Assembly: GCA_040882055.1 (NCBI GenBank)
Contig: JBBECA010000091.1
Coordinates: 1-11,322 of the forward strand
Length of the DNA stretch: 11,322 nucleotides
Direction of reading: 5' to 3'
Origin: Nitriliruptor sp040882055
GTDB lineage: Bacteria; Actinomycetota; Nitriliruptoria; Nitriliruptorales; Nitriliruptoraceae
The position numbers were made by a program, and so were the translations under genes. Numbering within the stretch: the first letter of the stretch is position 1; every line of letters begins with the position of its first letter. The notes beneath the pieces were generated by a model that did no database searches, had not been told where the DNA came from, and saw only the letters and a list, made by a program, of their open reading frames with translations. This document shows positions 1 to 7,940 of this stretch, in pieces.

Positions 1-128
1 AGGTCTTCGTCTTCTTCGTCATCGTGGTCGCCGCGGCGGAGGTGGTGGTCGGCCTGGCGCTGATCGTCAACCTCTTCTTCCGTCGCGGGACGCTCGACGT
101 CGACGTCCCCCAGCTGCTGAGGTCCTGA
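1..128 (+). CDS. nuoK: NADH-quinone oxidoreductase subunit K, C-terminal fragment (cut by window edge)
   Basis: Only the last 41 residues are visible, in frame from position 3 to the TGA at 126-128. They form the end of a hydrophobic helix, VVAAAEVVVGLAL, followed by a short basic and acidic tail ending PQLLRS. The AAAE(x)3GLAL pattern is the third transmembrane helix of NuoK, an MrpC-like membrane subunit of complex I. Its Glu, at codon 39-41, corresponds to Glu72 of E. coli NuoK, one of the two buried glutamates in the proton path. The identification also rests on position, because nuoL follows after a single base. The truncation is caused by the window edge; nothing suggests a broken gene. 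Confidence 0.9.
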   Translation, partial: VFVFFVIVVAAAEVVVGLALIVNLFFRRGTLDVDVPQLLRS

Positions 129-129
129 C

Positions 130-2082
130 GTGACGTTCCTGCTCGCCGCGGAGAGCGCCCCGGCTGCCGTCAACGAGGTCGTCCAGACGACCTCGGGGGC
201 GATCGGCCTGGCCTGGCTCGTCCCCGTCGTCCCGCTGCTCGGCTTCCTCGCGGTGCTGCTGACCACCAGGGCCCTGCGCGAGTCGGCCGCCTTCGTCGCC
301 ATCGGCGCCGCGACGGTGAGCTTCCTGCTCTCGATCGCCATCTTCCTGCAGCTCGTCGCCGATCCCGCGACGCACGTGCGCCCGATGCCGACCTGGATCA
401 GCGCCGGCGACCTGCAGGTGAGCTTCGACCTCCAGATCGACCAGCTCACCGGCGTGATGCTCCTGGTCGTCACCGGGGTCGGGCTGCTCGTCCACCTCTA
501 CTCGCTCGGCTACATGCACGGTGATCCGCGCTACGAGCGCTTCTTCGCCTACCTGAACCTGTTCCTCGCCTCGATGCTGATCCTGGTGCTCGGCGCGAAC
601 CTGCTGACGCTGTTCCTCGGCTGGGAGCTGGTCGGGCTCTCGTCCTACCTGCTGATCGGGTTCTGGTTCGAGAAGCGCGAGTACGCCGCGGCGGCGAAGA
701 AGGCGTTCATCACCAACCGCGTCGGTGACGTGTCGTTCATGGTCGCGATGTTCCTCGCGTTCGCGACCTTCGGGACCCTGACGTTCACCGAGATGCTGCC
801 CGACGCGGATTCGCTGTCCCCGGGGGTGGCCACGGCGCTGGTGCTCCTGCTGCTCGGTGGGGCTGCCGCCAAGTCGGCCCAGATCCCGCTGCACGTGTGG
901 TTGCCGGACGCGATGGCCGGTCCGACCCCGGTCTCGGCGTTGATCCACGCCGCCACCATGGTCACGGCCGGCGTCTACCTCACCGTCCGCATGTCGCCGG
1001 TGCTGGTGCAGTCGGTGGACGCGATGCAGGTCATCGGGTGGATCGGTGGGATCACGGCCCTCATGGCCGCCCTGATCGCGATCCGTCAGGACGACATCAA
1101 GAAGATCCTGGCCTACTCCACCGTCTCGCAGCTCGGGTACATGTTCCTGGCCGTCGGGGTCGGGGCGTTCCGCGAGGGGGTCTTCCACCTCGTCACGCAC
1201 GCCTTCTTCAAGGGTCTGCTGTTCCTGGCCGCCGGCTCGGTGATGCACGCGATGCTGAACCGCACCGACGCGTGGGGGATGGGTGGGCTCCGGAAGGCCA
1301 TGCCGATCACCTTCTGGACCTCGTTGACCGCGTGGCTGGCGATCAGCGGCGTGTTCCCCTTCGCCGGCTTCTTCAGCAAGGACCAGATCCTCACCGAGGT
1401 CTACGTCCACGGCTACCTGCCCCTCTACATCATCGGGCTGGTCACCGCCGTGCTGACCGCCTTCTACATGTCGCGCTGGTTCTTCCTCATCTTCCTCGGG
1501 CGGCCCCGCTACGGCACCGACGTGCACCCCCACGAGTCCCCGGTGTCGATGACGATCCCGCTGGTCGTCCTCGCGGTCCTGTCGACGGTCGCCGGTGCGG
1601 TGCTGAACTTCCAGCACCGGGGGCCGTTCAACACCTTCCTCGGTCCGGTCTCGGCACCGATCGACGAGCTCGGCTACGAGGCTGCCGGCCCGCTGACCGA
1701 GATGCACCTGATCGTCATCTCGCTGATCGCGGCAGGTCTCGGTATCGGGCTCGCCTACCTCGCCTACGTGCGGCGTGACGTCTCGCAGGGTCGGATGATC
1801 GAGCCCGTGCGGGGGACCCTCGCCGAGGTCTTCGAGCGCAAGTTCTTCTTCGACTCGCTCTACGAGACCGTGTTCGTCCGCGCCGGGGGGTGGGTGGCTG
1901 CCCGCCTCGAGTGGTTCGACCGTCGCGTCATCGACGGTGCGGTCGACGGTGCGGGCAGCGCGTCCATGCGCATCGGCGGTCTCGGCCGCCGTGTCCAGAC
2001 CGGTCTCATCCGTGGCTACGTCGCGGGTCTCGTCCTCGGCGCGCTCGCGCTGGTCGCCGTCGTCCTGATCCAGGTGAGGTAG
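130..2082 (+). CDS. nuoL: NADH-quinone oxidoreductase subunit L (antiporter-like proton channel)
   Basis: A 650-residue integral membrane protein, the most distal antiporter-like subunit of complex I and probably one proton channel. The family key residues are present: Glu166 in LFLGWELVGLSSYLL (E. coli Glu144), Lys248 in GGAAAKSAQIPLHVWLPDA (E. coli Lys229), His353 and His357 in FHLVTHAFFKG, and Lys417 in GFFSKDQIL (E. coli Lys399). After about residue 555 comes the stretch KFFFDSLYETVF and an amphipathic segment, matching the long lateral helix of NuoL, then a final transmembrane helix (about 628-648). The GTG at 130 is chosen because GAGG at 119-122 lies 7 nt upstream and the start sits one base after the nuoK stop, which suggests translational coupling. 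The length is normal for the family. Nothing is missing. Confidence 0.97.
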   Translation: MTFLLAAESAPAAVNEVVQTTSGAIGLAWLVPVVPLLGFLAVLLTTRALRESAAFVAIGAATVSFLLSIAIFLQLVADPATHVRPMPTWISAGDLQVSFDLQIDQLTGVMLLVVTGVGLLVHLYSLGYMHGDPRYERFFAYLNLFLASMLILVLGANLLTLFLGWELVGLSSYLLIGFWFEKREYAAAAKKAFITNRVGDVSFMVAMFLAFATFGTLTFTEMLPDADSLSPGVATALVLLLLGGAAAKSAQIPLHVWLPDAMAGPTPVSALIHAATMVTAGVYLTVRMSPVLVQSVDAMQVIGWIGGITALMAALIAIRQDDIKKILAYSTVSQLGYMFLAVGVGAFREGVFHLVTHAFFKGLLFLAAGSVMHAMLNRTDAWGMGGLRKAMPITFWTSLTAWLAISGVFPFAGFFSKDQILTEVYVHGYLPLYIIGLVTAVLTAFYMSRWFFLIFLGRPRYGTDVHPHESPVSMTIPLVVLAVLSTVAGAVLNFQHRGPFNTFLGPVSAPIDELGYEAAGPLTEMHLIVISLIAAGLGIGLAYLAYVRRDVSQGRMIEPVRGTLAEVFERKFFFDSLYETVFVRAGGWVAARLEWFDRRVIDGAVDGAGSASMRIGGLGRRVQTGLIRGYVAGLVLGALALVAVVLIQVR

Positions 2083-2085
2083 CCG

Positions 2086-3624
2086 ATGGGGCTCATCACG
2101 CTCACGCTCGCGCTGCCCCTCGTCGGGGCGCTCGCGCTCGCGCTCCTCGACACCGACGAGCGGACCACCCGCGTCGTCGGGTTGGTCAGCTCGGTGGCGG
2201 CGTTCGTCGCCTCGCTGGCGCTGCTCGTCCGCTTCGACACCGCGAACGGCGCCCTGCAGCTCGAGGAGGTCGCCACCTGGATCCCCTCCATCGGTGCGCG
2301 CTACGCGCTGGCGGTCGACGGGGTCAGCCTCGCGCTGATCGTCCTGACCACGTTCCTGGTCCCGCTGATCCTGCTGGCCTCGATGCACGAGGTCACCGAC
2401 CGGCTGAAGGGCTACGTCGGGGCGTTCCTGGTGCTCGAGACCGCCGTGATCGGGGTCTTCGCCGCCACCGACCTGCTGTTGTTCGTGGTCTTCTTCGAGT
2501 TCACGCTCGTCCCGATGTACCTGATCATCGGCATCTGGGGCGGGGCGCTGCGGCGGTACGCCGCGGTGAAGTTCTTCCTCTACACCACCCTCGGCGGGCT
2601 GCTGATGCTGGTGGCGATCCTGTACCTGCAGGGGCAGGCCGGCTCGTTCGCCTACACCGACGTGCTGAACCTGCAGCTCGGCGCGACCGAGCAGCGGTGG
2701 TTGTTCGCGGCCTTCCTGCTCGCGTTCGCCATCAAGGTGCCGATCTGGCCGGTCCACACCTGGCTGCCGGACGCCCACACCGAGGCACCCACCGGCGGTT
2801 CGGTGTTCCTGGCCGGCGTGCTGCTGAAGATGGGCACCTTCGGTCTGCTGCGCTACTGCCTGCCGCTGTTCCCCGACGCGACCGCCGAGTTCGCCCCGTG
2901 GCTGCTCGGGCTGTCGGTCATCGGGATCCTGTACGGCGCCGTCGTCGCCCTGATGCAGTCCGACATCAAGAAGCTCATCGCGTACTCGTCGGTGAGCCAC
3001 ATGGGCTTCGTGGTGCTCGGCACCTTCGCGCTGAACACGACCGCGACCTCGGCGTCGGTCGTCCAGATGGTCAACCACGGGCTGTCCACCGGCGCGCTGT
3101 TCCTGCTCATCGGCTTCCTCTACGAGCGTCGCCACACGCGCGAGATCGCTGCGTTCGGTGGGCTGGCCAAGCAGGTCCCGGTCATGGCCGGTCTGTGGCT
3201 GGTGGTCTCGATGTCCTCGTTGGCCCTCCCCGGCCTCAACGGGTTCGTCGGGGAGTTCCCGATCCTGCTCGGCACCTTCCAGAGCTCACGCCTGGCCGCC
3301 GTGACGGCCGCGTTCGGGGTCGTGCTCGCGGCGCTGTACCTGCTCTGGGCCTACCAGCGCATGTTCCACGGCCCGCTCGAGGGCGCCGACAACCTCGCGA
3401 CCGCCGATCTGAAGGTGCGCGAGATCGGCGTGCTCGCCCCCATCGTCGTGCTGATCGTCGCGATCGGCCTGTACCCGAAGCCCCTGTTCGACCTCGTCCA
3501 GCCCTCGGTCGACCGCGTCCTCGCGGAAGCCAGCGCGACCGCTGAACTGGACGCCGGGCTCGAACCCGTGGGTGCCACCGTCGACTCCTCCGGGAGTGGC
3601 GAGAGTGTGGAGGACCAGTCGTGA
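2086..3624 (+). CDS. nuoM: NADH-quinone oxidoreductase subunit M (antiporter-like proton channel)
   Basis: A 512-residue protein with about 14 transmembrane segments, the middle antiporter-like subunit of the complex I membrane arm. The proton-path residues are intact: Glu138 in VVFFEFTLVPMY (E. coli Glu144), Lys217 in AFAIKVPIWPVHTWLPDAH (E. coli Lys234), Lys248 in GVLLKMGTFGLLR (E. coli Lys265), His305 and His331, and Glu390 in LPGLNGFVGEF (E. coli Glu407). The last 30 or so residues are a short polar, Ser/Glu-rich tail with no counterpart in E. coli. This is the only gene in the window with an ATG start (2086). It lies 3 nt after the nuoL stop, with GAGG at 2076-2079. Its stop overlaps the GTG of nuoN. 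Confidence 0.97.
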   Translation: MGLITLTLALPLVGALALALLDTDERTTRVVGLVSSVAAFVASLALLVRFDTANGALQLEEVATWIPSIGARYALAVDGVSLALIVLTTFLVPLILLASMHEVTDRLKGYVGAFLVLETAVIGVFAATDLLLFVVFFEFTLVPMYLIIGIWGGALRRYAAVKFFLYTTLGGLLMLVAILYLQGQAGSFAYTDVLNLQLGATEQRWLFAAFLLAFAIKVPIWPVHTWLPDAHTEAPTGGSVFLAGVLLKMGTFGLLRYCLPLFPDATAEFAPWLLGLSVIGILYGAVVALMQSDIKKLIAYSSVSHMGFVVLGTFALNTTATSASVVQMVNHGLSTGALFLLIGFLYERRHTREIAAFGGLAKQVPVMAGLWLVVSMSSLALPGLNGFVGEFPILLGTFQSSRLAAVTAAFGVVLAALYLLWAYQRMFHGPLEGADNLATADLKVREIGVLAPIVVLIVAIGLYPKPLFDLVQPSVDRVLAEASATAELDAGLEPVGATVDSSGSGESVEDQS

Positions 3625-5273
3625 TCCTCGCCCAGAGCACCGACGCGGCCACGCTGCCCGTCCCCGAGATCGCCTGGTCGGCGTTCGCCCCCGAGCTGCT
3701 GCCGACCGCCGCAGCGCTCCTGCTCCTGCTCGTCGCCATCGCCGGCCACCGCAGGCAGGTCCTGATCGGCGTGCCGACCGCCCTGCTCGGGGTCGTGCTC
3801 GGCGCGGCGCTCATCGCCCGCGGTGTGGTGGTCCCGGGCGCGGTCGCCATCGGCTTCGCGTTCGCGGTCCCGGCCGCCATCGCCGTGGTGCCACGCAAGC
3901 CCACGCTGATCGGCGCGTGGGTCGCGGCCGCCTCGCTGCTCGGCGCCCTGGTGCTGACGGTGTGGCAGTTCGTCGAACAGACGGCCCCGGGTGCGCTCAC
4001 CTTGACCCCGCAGGACGCCCTGCAGGGCTCGTTGGCCAACGACGGCATCGCCTTCTTCACCCGCCTGACCGTGTACCTGACCGCGTTGCTGGTCATCCCG
4101 CTCGGGCAGGGCTACATGACCGACCGGGCGATCAACCGCTCCGAGGTGCAGCCGCTCGTGCTGCTGTCGGTGGTCGGCATGGTCGCGCTCGGGACCGCCA
4201 ACGACCTGATCACGCTGTTCGTGGCGCTCGAGGTGCTCTCGATCGCGCTCTACATCCTGTGCGGCCTCGCTCGGCGCGACCGTCGCTCGCAGGAGGCATC
4301 CCTCAAGTACTTCATCCTCGGATCGGTCGCGTCGGCCATCCTGCTCTACGGCATGGCGCTGCTCTACACCGCGACCGGATCGGTGGATCTGCCGGCGATC
4401 GGGCGCACCCTCGGGCTCGTGACCACCCGGCCGGTCATCGCCGCCATCGGGCTCGTGCTCGTCACGGTGGGGGTCGGCTTCAAGGTGGCCCTCGCCCCCT
4501 TCCACCTCTGGACGCCCGACGTCTACCAGGGCGCACCGACCAACATCACCGCCTTCATGGCGGCCGCGACCAAGGCCGCGGGTTTCGCGGCGATCCTCCG
4601 CCTCTACCTCGTCGCGTTCCCCAGCTTGCAGGCGCTGTGGGTCCCGGTGCTGTCGGTCCTCGCCGCCATCACCATGCTCTACGGCGCCTACGTCGCGATC
4701 GTGCAGCACGACGTCAAGCGGATGCTCGCCTACTCGTCGATCACGCACGCCGGCTACACCACCATCGGTGTGGTGGCCCTCTCCGACGCGGGCCTGTCGG
4801 CCACCCTGTGGTACCTGCTGACCTACGCGGTCGCGACGGTGGGCGCGTTCGGTTGCGTCATCGCCCTCGAACGCCGCCGCCGCGGCGAGGTCACCCTCCT
4901 CGACCTGCGGGGGCTCGGGAAGACCTCGCCCGCCCTGGCGGGGATCCTCGCGGTCTGTCTGCTGTCGCTGGCCGGGGTGCCGGCCACCGCCGGGTTCGTC
5001 GGCAAGGTCGCCATCTTCGAGGCCGGGGTCAGCGCGGGCCTCACCTGGCTCGTGGTGATCGGGGTCATCAGTTCGGTCATCGCCGCGTTCTTCTACCTGC
5101 GGATCGCCGGCACCATGTTCCTCGAGGCCACCCCCGTCGACCAGCCCATGCCGGTGGTGACCACGGGCGTGTCGACGGGTGTCGCGGTGGCGGCTGCGCT
5201 CGTGGTCTACCTGGGCGTCCAACCGCGGGTGATCCTGCAGTTGGCCGACTCGGCCGCTGCGCTGGTCCGCTGA
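3621..5273 (+). CDS. nuoN: NADH-quinone oxidoreductase subunit N (antiporter-like proton channel)
   Basis: A 550-residue membrane protein, the third antiporter-like subunit of complex I, which contacts the NuoK/J side of the membrane arm. Visible family residues are Glu204 in LFVALEVLSIALYIL (E. coli Glu133), Lys229 in EASLKYFILGS (E. coli Lys158), Lys288 in GFKVALAPFHLWTPD (E. coli Lys217), Lys318 in AAATKAAGF (E. coli Lys247) and Lys462 in AGFVGKVAIF (E. coli Lys395). It is longer than the 485-residue E. coli protein, mostly at the N-terminus, as is usual in actinobacteria. The GTG start at 3621 overlaps the nuoM stop in a GTGA arrangement and has a strong GGAGGA at 3609-3614, 6 nt upstream. 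Expression is therefore very likely coupled to nuoM. Confidence 0.97.
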   Translation: MILAQSTDAATLPVPEIAWSAFAPELLPTAAALLLLLVAIAGHRRQVLIGVPTALLGVVLGAALIARGVVVPGAVAIGFAFAVPAAIAVVPRKPTLIGAWVAAASLLGALVLTVWQFVEQTAPGALTLTPQDALQGSLANDGIAFFTRLTVYLTALLVIPLGQGYMTDRAINRSEVQPLVLLSVVGMVALGTANDLITLFVALEVLSIALYILCGLARRDRRSQEASLKYFILGSVASAILLYGMALLYTATGSVDLPAIGRTLGLVTTRPVIAAIGLVLVTVGVGFKVALAPFHLWTPDVYQGAPTNITAFMAAATKAAGFAAILRLYLVAFPSLQALWVPVLSVLAAITMLYGAYVAIVQHDVKRMLAYSSITHAGYTTIGVVALSDAGLSATLWYLLTYAVATVGAFGCVIALERRRRGEVTLLDLRGLGKTSPALAGILAVCLLSLAGVPATAGFVGKVAIFEAGVSAGLTWLVVIGVISSVIAAFFYLRIAGTMFLEATPVDQPMPVVTTGVSTGVAVAAALVVYLGVQPRVILQLADSAAALVR

Positions 5274-5274
5274 C

Positions 5275-6363
5275 GTGACCCCGCCCGGACCCGACACGGC
5301 CGACCGGCACGCTCCCGCCGCGGCGCGGTTGGCCATCCCGGACACCGTGCTCGCGCAGCTCGAGGCGCACGGGCTCGCGGTGAGCGACACCCTCGAGCGT
5401 GTCGAGGTCAAGCTGCACGAGCAGGCGCGCTCGAGCCACGCCTTCGTCGACCAGGCCGCCCGCTACCTCATCTCGGCGGGTGGCAAGCGCTTCCGGCCGC
5501 TGATGGTGGCGCTCGCCGGTCACCTCGGACCCGACGGTGCGGACGGCGCCGGGGCGCGACAGCGCGACGAGCTCGTCGACGCGGGCGTGATCGTCGAGCT
5601 GGTGCACCTCGCCACCCTCTACCACGACGACGTGATCGACGAGGCCACCGCGCGCCGAGGCGCGCCGTCGGCCAACAGCCGGTGGGACAACACCGTCGCC
5701 ATCCTGACCGGCGACTACCTGTTCGCGTGCGCCTCGGCGTTGTCCGCGGAGCTCGGCGTCGAGGTCACCCGGATCATGGCCTCGACGCTGGCGGAGCTGT
5801 GCGAGGGCCAGATCCGCGAGGTCCAGGGATCGATGAGCGCGCTGCTCCCGGACGTCCCGACCGTGGACCCCACCCTCGACCACTACCTCGAGGTGGTCTC
5901 CGGCAAGACCGCCTCGCTGATCGCGACCTCGTGTCGGTACGGGGCGTTGCTGTCCGGCGTCGCCCCGGACGGCGTCGAAGCCGCGGCCCGCTACGGGTGG
6001 AACGTCGGGGTCGCCTTCCAGCTCAGCGACGACATCCTCGACATCGCCTCGGACCACGAGGACTCGGGCAAGACCCCTGGGACCGACCTGCGCGAGGGGG
6101 TACGGACCCTGCCGGTCCTCTACGCGCTCGAGCAGGAGCCGGACGGCGAGCTCGCCGGTCTGCTCGATGGCCCGGCCCTGGGCGACGACGAGGTGGCGCG
6201 CGCCCTCGAGCTGCTGCGCGCCTCCGACGCGCTCGCCCGCGCCCGGGCGAGCGCGGGCGAGTACGTGGCGGCCGCCGTGGCCGAGCTCGAGCGGTTCGGT
6301 GACCGGCCGATCGTCTCGGCGCTGACGCGGCTCGCCGAGTACGCCCTGCACCGCGCGGGGTGA
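5275..6363 (+). CDS. Long-chain all-trans polyprenyl diphosphate synthase (probably for menaquinone side chain)
   Basis: A 362-residue soluble isoprenyl synthase that adds isopentenyl diphosphate units to an allylic primer. Family landmarks, in order: GGKRFRPLM at 69-77 (substrate-binding Lys71, Arg72, Arg74), the first Asp-rich motif DDVID at 118-122, GDYLF at 146-150, GKT at 210-212, and the second Asp-rich motif DDILD at 252-256. Ala113, five residues before the first motif, is small, as in long-chain rather than farnesyl or geranylgeranyl synthases. I therefore infer a hepta- to nonaprenyl product; the exact chain length cannot be read here. The GTG at 5275 is one base after the nuoN stop, with no obvious Shine-Dalgarno, so reinitiation after nuoN is likely. 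The position next to nuo genes fits a role in making the quinone tail. IspB, HepT and GrcC are homologous names; I cannot choose between them. Confidence 0.9.
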   Translation: MTPPGPDTADRHAPAAARLAIPDTVLAQLEAHGLAVSDTLERVEVKLHEQARSSHAFVDQAARYLISAGGKRFRPLMVALAGHLGPDGADGAGARQRDELVDAGVIVELVHLATLYHDDVIDEATARRGAPSANSRWDNTVAILTGDYLFACASALSAELGVEVTRIMASTLAELCEGQIREVQGSMSALLPDVPTVDPTLDHYLEVVSGKTASLIATSCRYGALLSGVAPDGVEAAARYGWNVGVAFQLSDDILDIASDHEDSGKTPGTDLREGVRTLPVLYALEQEPDGELAGLLDGPALGDDEVARALELLRASDALARARASAGEYVAAAVAELERFGDRPIVSALTRLAEYALHRAG

Positions 6364-7070
6364 CCCGCCGCCGGTCCGCGGTGGTGGCGGGATCGGCCCT
6401 CGCCGTGCTGCTCGTGCTCGAGCTCGCCGCCGTCCCGTTGGCCACACCGATCCTCAGCGCTGCCGTCGCGCGCTGCGTCGAGCACGAGCGGCTCGAGGTG
6501 ATGGCGGTGGACCGTCCCGTCCTCCCGAAGCTGTTGCTCGGGCGGGTGAGCGGGGTCGAGCTGCGCGCCGAAGGCGTCACGGTCGACGAGCTGCGCATCG
6601 ACCGCGCCCACCTCGACCTCTCCGACGCGGTGCTGCCGTGGGCCATCAGCGCCCCGGAACCGGCACCGGCGACGCTGTCGCTTCGGGTGACGACCGTCGA
6701 CCTCGAGGCGGCGGTGCGGTCGCGGATGCCGCTCGGGTTGCCCGTCCGGGTGCGGCTGGAACGCGGGCTGGTGGTCCTCGGGGCTCCTGGCGTCCCGGTC
6801 GAGCTCGAGTTGGCGGTGGACCTGGCCCCCGACGGCACGGTACGCGTGCGGCCGCAGGGCGGTTCCGACCTCCTCGAACGGCTGGGCATCGGGCAGCGCT
6901 TCGTGCCGGCGGCGGGCGCGCAGGTGCTGGCCGTCGACATCGGTGACGACGAGGTGACCGGCCGGGTCGCGTTGGACGTGGTCCCGGGCCTCGGCGACGG
7001 CGGCGCGTGCGCTCCACCTCTCGCGGGGTCGGGGAGCCGTACGGTCCACGAGGCGGCGGTGTCCGCGTGA
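6360..7070 (+). CDS. LmeA/DUF2993-family exported phospholipid-binding protein
   Basis: A 236-residue protein with a basic start (MTRRR) and a hydrophobic segment at about 7-35. This is a signal peptide or membrane anchor, so the rest probably lies outside the membrane. The body alternates short beta strands with the pattern LPKLLLGRVSGVELRAEGVTV (residues 55-75), typical of DUF2993. That family includes mycobacterial LmeA, a lipid-binding periplasmic protein needed for lipomannan and lipoarabinomannan maturation. No catalytic motif is visible. Two cysteines (Cys39, Cys217) could pair outside the cell. The last 25 residues are low-complexity and look unconserved. The GTG at 6360 overlaps the upstream stop by four bases (GTGA), and the gene in turn overlaps ung by four bases. 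Family assignment is by sequence pattern only; the precise function is unknown. Confidence 0.72.
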   Translation: MTRRRSAVVAGSALAVLLVLELAAVPLATPILSAAVARCVEHERLEVMAVDRPVLPKLLLGRVSGVELRAEGVTVDELRIDRAHLDLSDAVLPWAISAPEPAPATLSLRVTTVDLEAAVRSRMPLGLPVRVRLERGLVVLGAPGVPVELELAVDLAPDGTVRVRPQGGSDLLERLGIGQRFVPAAGAQVLAVDIGDDEVTGRVALDVVPGLGDGGACAPPLAGSGSRTVHEAAVSA

Positions 7071-7747
7071 CGCGGGGGCTGGCGGCGCTGGTCGGGCCCG
7101 GCTGGGTCGAGGCGCTCGACCCGGTCACCGATCGGATCGCGACGCTCGGTGACCACCTGCGGGCGGAACGGGCCGCGGGCCGCGGCTTCCTGCCACCGGG
7201 GGACCGGGTCTTCGCCGCCTTCGAGCAGCCCTTCGACGCGGTCCGGGTGCTGCTGGTCGGGCAGGACCCCTACCCGACCCCGGGGCACGCCACCGGGTTG
7301 GCCTTCTCGGTCGCCCCCGACGTGTCGCCGCTCCCGCCGTCGCTGCGCAACATCTTCGACGAGTACGTCACCGATCTCGGTCTGCCCCGTCCGGCGACCG
7401 GGGACCTGACGCCGTGGGTGGGGGAGGGTGTGCTGCTGCTCAACCGCTGTCTGACGGTGCGCCCCGGTGCCCCCGCCTCCCACCGGGGCCTCGGGTGGGA
7501 GGCGGTGACCGACGCCGTGATCGACGCGCTGGTCGCGCGCGGCGGGCCGTTGGTGGCGGTCCTGTGGGGCAGCGCGGCGCGGTCGCTTGTGCCCCGTCTC
7601 GGACAGGTGCCGCGCGTGGAGTCCGCGCACCCCTCACCGCTGTCGGCCCACCGCGGCTTCCTCGGCTCGCGACCCTTCAGCCAGGTCGACCGACTGCTCG
7701 AACGTCAGGGCGCCCCGCCGATCGACTGGCGCCTGCCGACGGCGTAG
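7067..7747 (+). CDS. ung: Uracil-DNA glycosylase, family 1
   Basis: A 226-residue cytoplasmic enzyme that cuts uracil from DNA to start base-excision repair, which matters in a high-GC genome where cytosine deamination is frequent. The water-activating loop GQDPYP is at residues 65-70, with catalytic Asp67. The uracil-binding Asn126 is in LLLNRCLTVRPG. The minor-groove loop HPSPLSAHRGF starts at His188, the second catalytic residue. GQDPYPTPGHA and LLLNR match the actinobacterial form of the family; E. coli has GQDPYH and LLLNT. The start is placed at GTG 7067 because it overlaps the previous stop (GTGA) and gives an N-terminus of normal length (TRGLAALVGPGW). An in-frame GTG at 7007 would overlap the upstream gene by 64 nt. 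It is the last gene of this transcription unit. Confidence 0.95.
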   Translation: MTRGLAALVGPGWVEALDPVTDRIATLGDHLRAERAAGRGFLPPGDRVFAAFEQPFDAVRVLLVGQDPYPTPGHATGLAFSVAPDVSPLPPSLRNIFDEYVTDLGLPRPATGDLTPWVGEGVLLLNRCLTVRPGAPASHRGLGWEAVTDAVIDALVARGGPLVAVLWGSAARSLVPRLGQVPRVESAHPSPLSAHRGFLGSRPFSQVDRLLERQGAPPIDWRLPTA

Positions 7748-7765
7748 GTGAGCGACCTCTGAGGG

Positions 7766-7785
7766 TGCCACGCGGGGCGTGCGCA
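7766..7785 (+). terminator. Terminator-like hairpin after ung
   Basis: Eighteen bases after the ung stop, TGC-CACGC at 7766-7773 can pair with GCGTG-GCA (7777-7781 and 7783-7785) around a GGG loop, giving eight pairs with one bulged C (7782). No T-tract follows. It could be a U-less, Rho-assisted end for the nuoKLMN-ung unit, of the kind often proposed in actinobacteria, or a chance fold in GC-rich DNA. The hairpin itself is seen in the sequence; terminator function is inferred from its place between ung and the nuoA promoter. Confidence 0.35.
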
Positions 7786-7797
7786 GCCCCCCCGCCG

Positions 7798-7828
7798 TTG
7801 GGGGACCATCCCCCCGGGTTGCTAGCAT
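7798..7828 (+). promoter_or_regulatory. Probable sigma-70-type promoter for the nuoA unit
   Basis: TAGCAT at 7823-7828 fits the actinobacterial -10 pattern TAnnnT. It is preceded directly by TGC (7820-7822), an extended -10 element. TTGGGG at 7798-7803 is a weak -35 with a 19-nt spacer. The start point would lie at about 7834-7836. This is the only AT-leaning spot in the gap between ung and nuoA, and nuoA begins a new unit after 250 non-coding bases, so a promoter is expected here. No Rex-like operator (TTGTGA with its inverted copy) was seen. Confidence 0.5.
7800..7814. repeat. Inverted repeat GGGGG-ACCAT-CCCCC in the promoter spacer
   Basis: Five G (7800-7804) and five C (7810-7814) flank ACCAT between the proposed -35 and -10 elements. 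A regulator bound here would block RNA polymerase, so it could be an operator. Equally, it may just be GC-rich sequence. No known regulator family is recognised from it. Confidence 0.3.
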
Positions 7829-7835
7829 CCGACCC

Positions 7836-7857
7836 CGCGGCCCGGTCCTGGGCCGCG
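7836..7857 (+). promoter_or_regulatory. Perfect 8-bp hairpin at the predicted 5' end of the nuoA mRNA
   Basis: CGCGGCCC (7836-7843) and GGGCCGCG (7850-7857) are exact reverse complements around the loop GGTCCT. The stem begins within a few bases of the start point predicted from the -10 box. A 5'-terminal stem of this kind commonly protects mRNA from decay. It might instead belong to a terminator, but there is no T-tract. The pairing is seen; the role is inferred. Confidence 0.4.
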
Positions 7858-7940
7858 ATGCATCCGCGTCCCGCGCACACCCCTCCTCACGACGTGCGCG
7901 CGTGACTCCGGATGTTCGACCATCCCGAGCGGATCACGGT

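Noticed and set aside
67..3135. A 1022-codon open frame on the - strand opposite nuoL and nuoM, rich in His, Arg, Glu, Gln and Asp.
   Set aside because: It lies antisense to two clearly recognised genes. Lack of stops is expected on that strand in very GC-rich DNA, and the product has low-complexity composition with no domain.
1890..3545. A long + strand frame overlapping nuoL and nuoM in another frame.
   Set aside because: The product is Arg/Pro/Gly-rich and without membrane segments, overlapping the conserved NuoM core; it is a frame shadow.
3351..5411. A 686-codon open frame on the - strand opposite nuoM, nuoN and the synthase.
   Set aside because: Same reason: a shadow of real genes with biased composition and no recognisable motif.
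7748..7760. The 13 bases GTGAGCGACCTCT just after the ung stop are identical to the first 13 bases of nuoD at 10154-10166.
   Set aside because: A 13-base match within 11 kb of GC-rich DNA is expected by chance, and no similarity continues beyond it, so it is not evidence of a duplicated nuoD start or an attachment site.
7858..7905. A 15-codon open frame (ATG to TGA) in the nuoA leader, right after the first hairpin, with three His and four Pro codons.
   Set aside because: There is no Shine-Dalgarno; the hairpin arm sits where it would be. The run of special codons is too weak to argue for an attenuator peptide.
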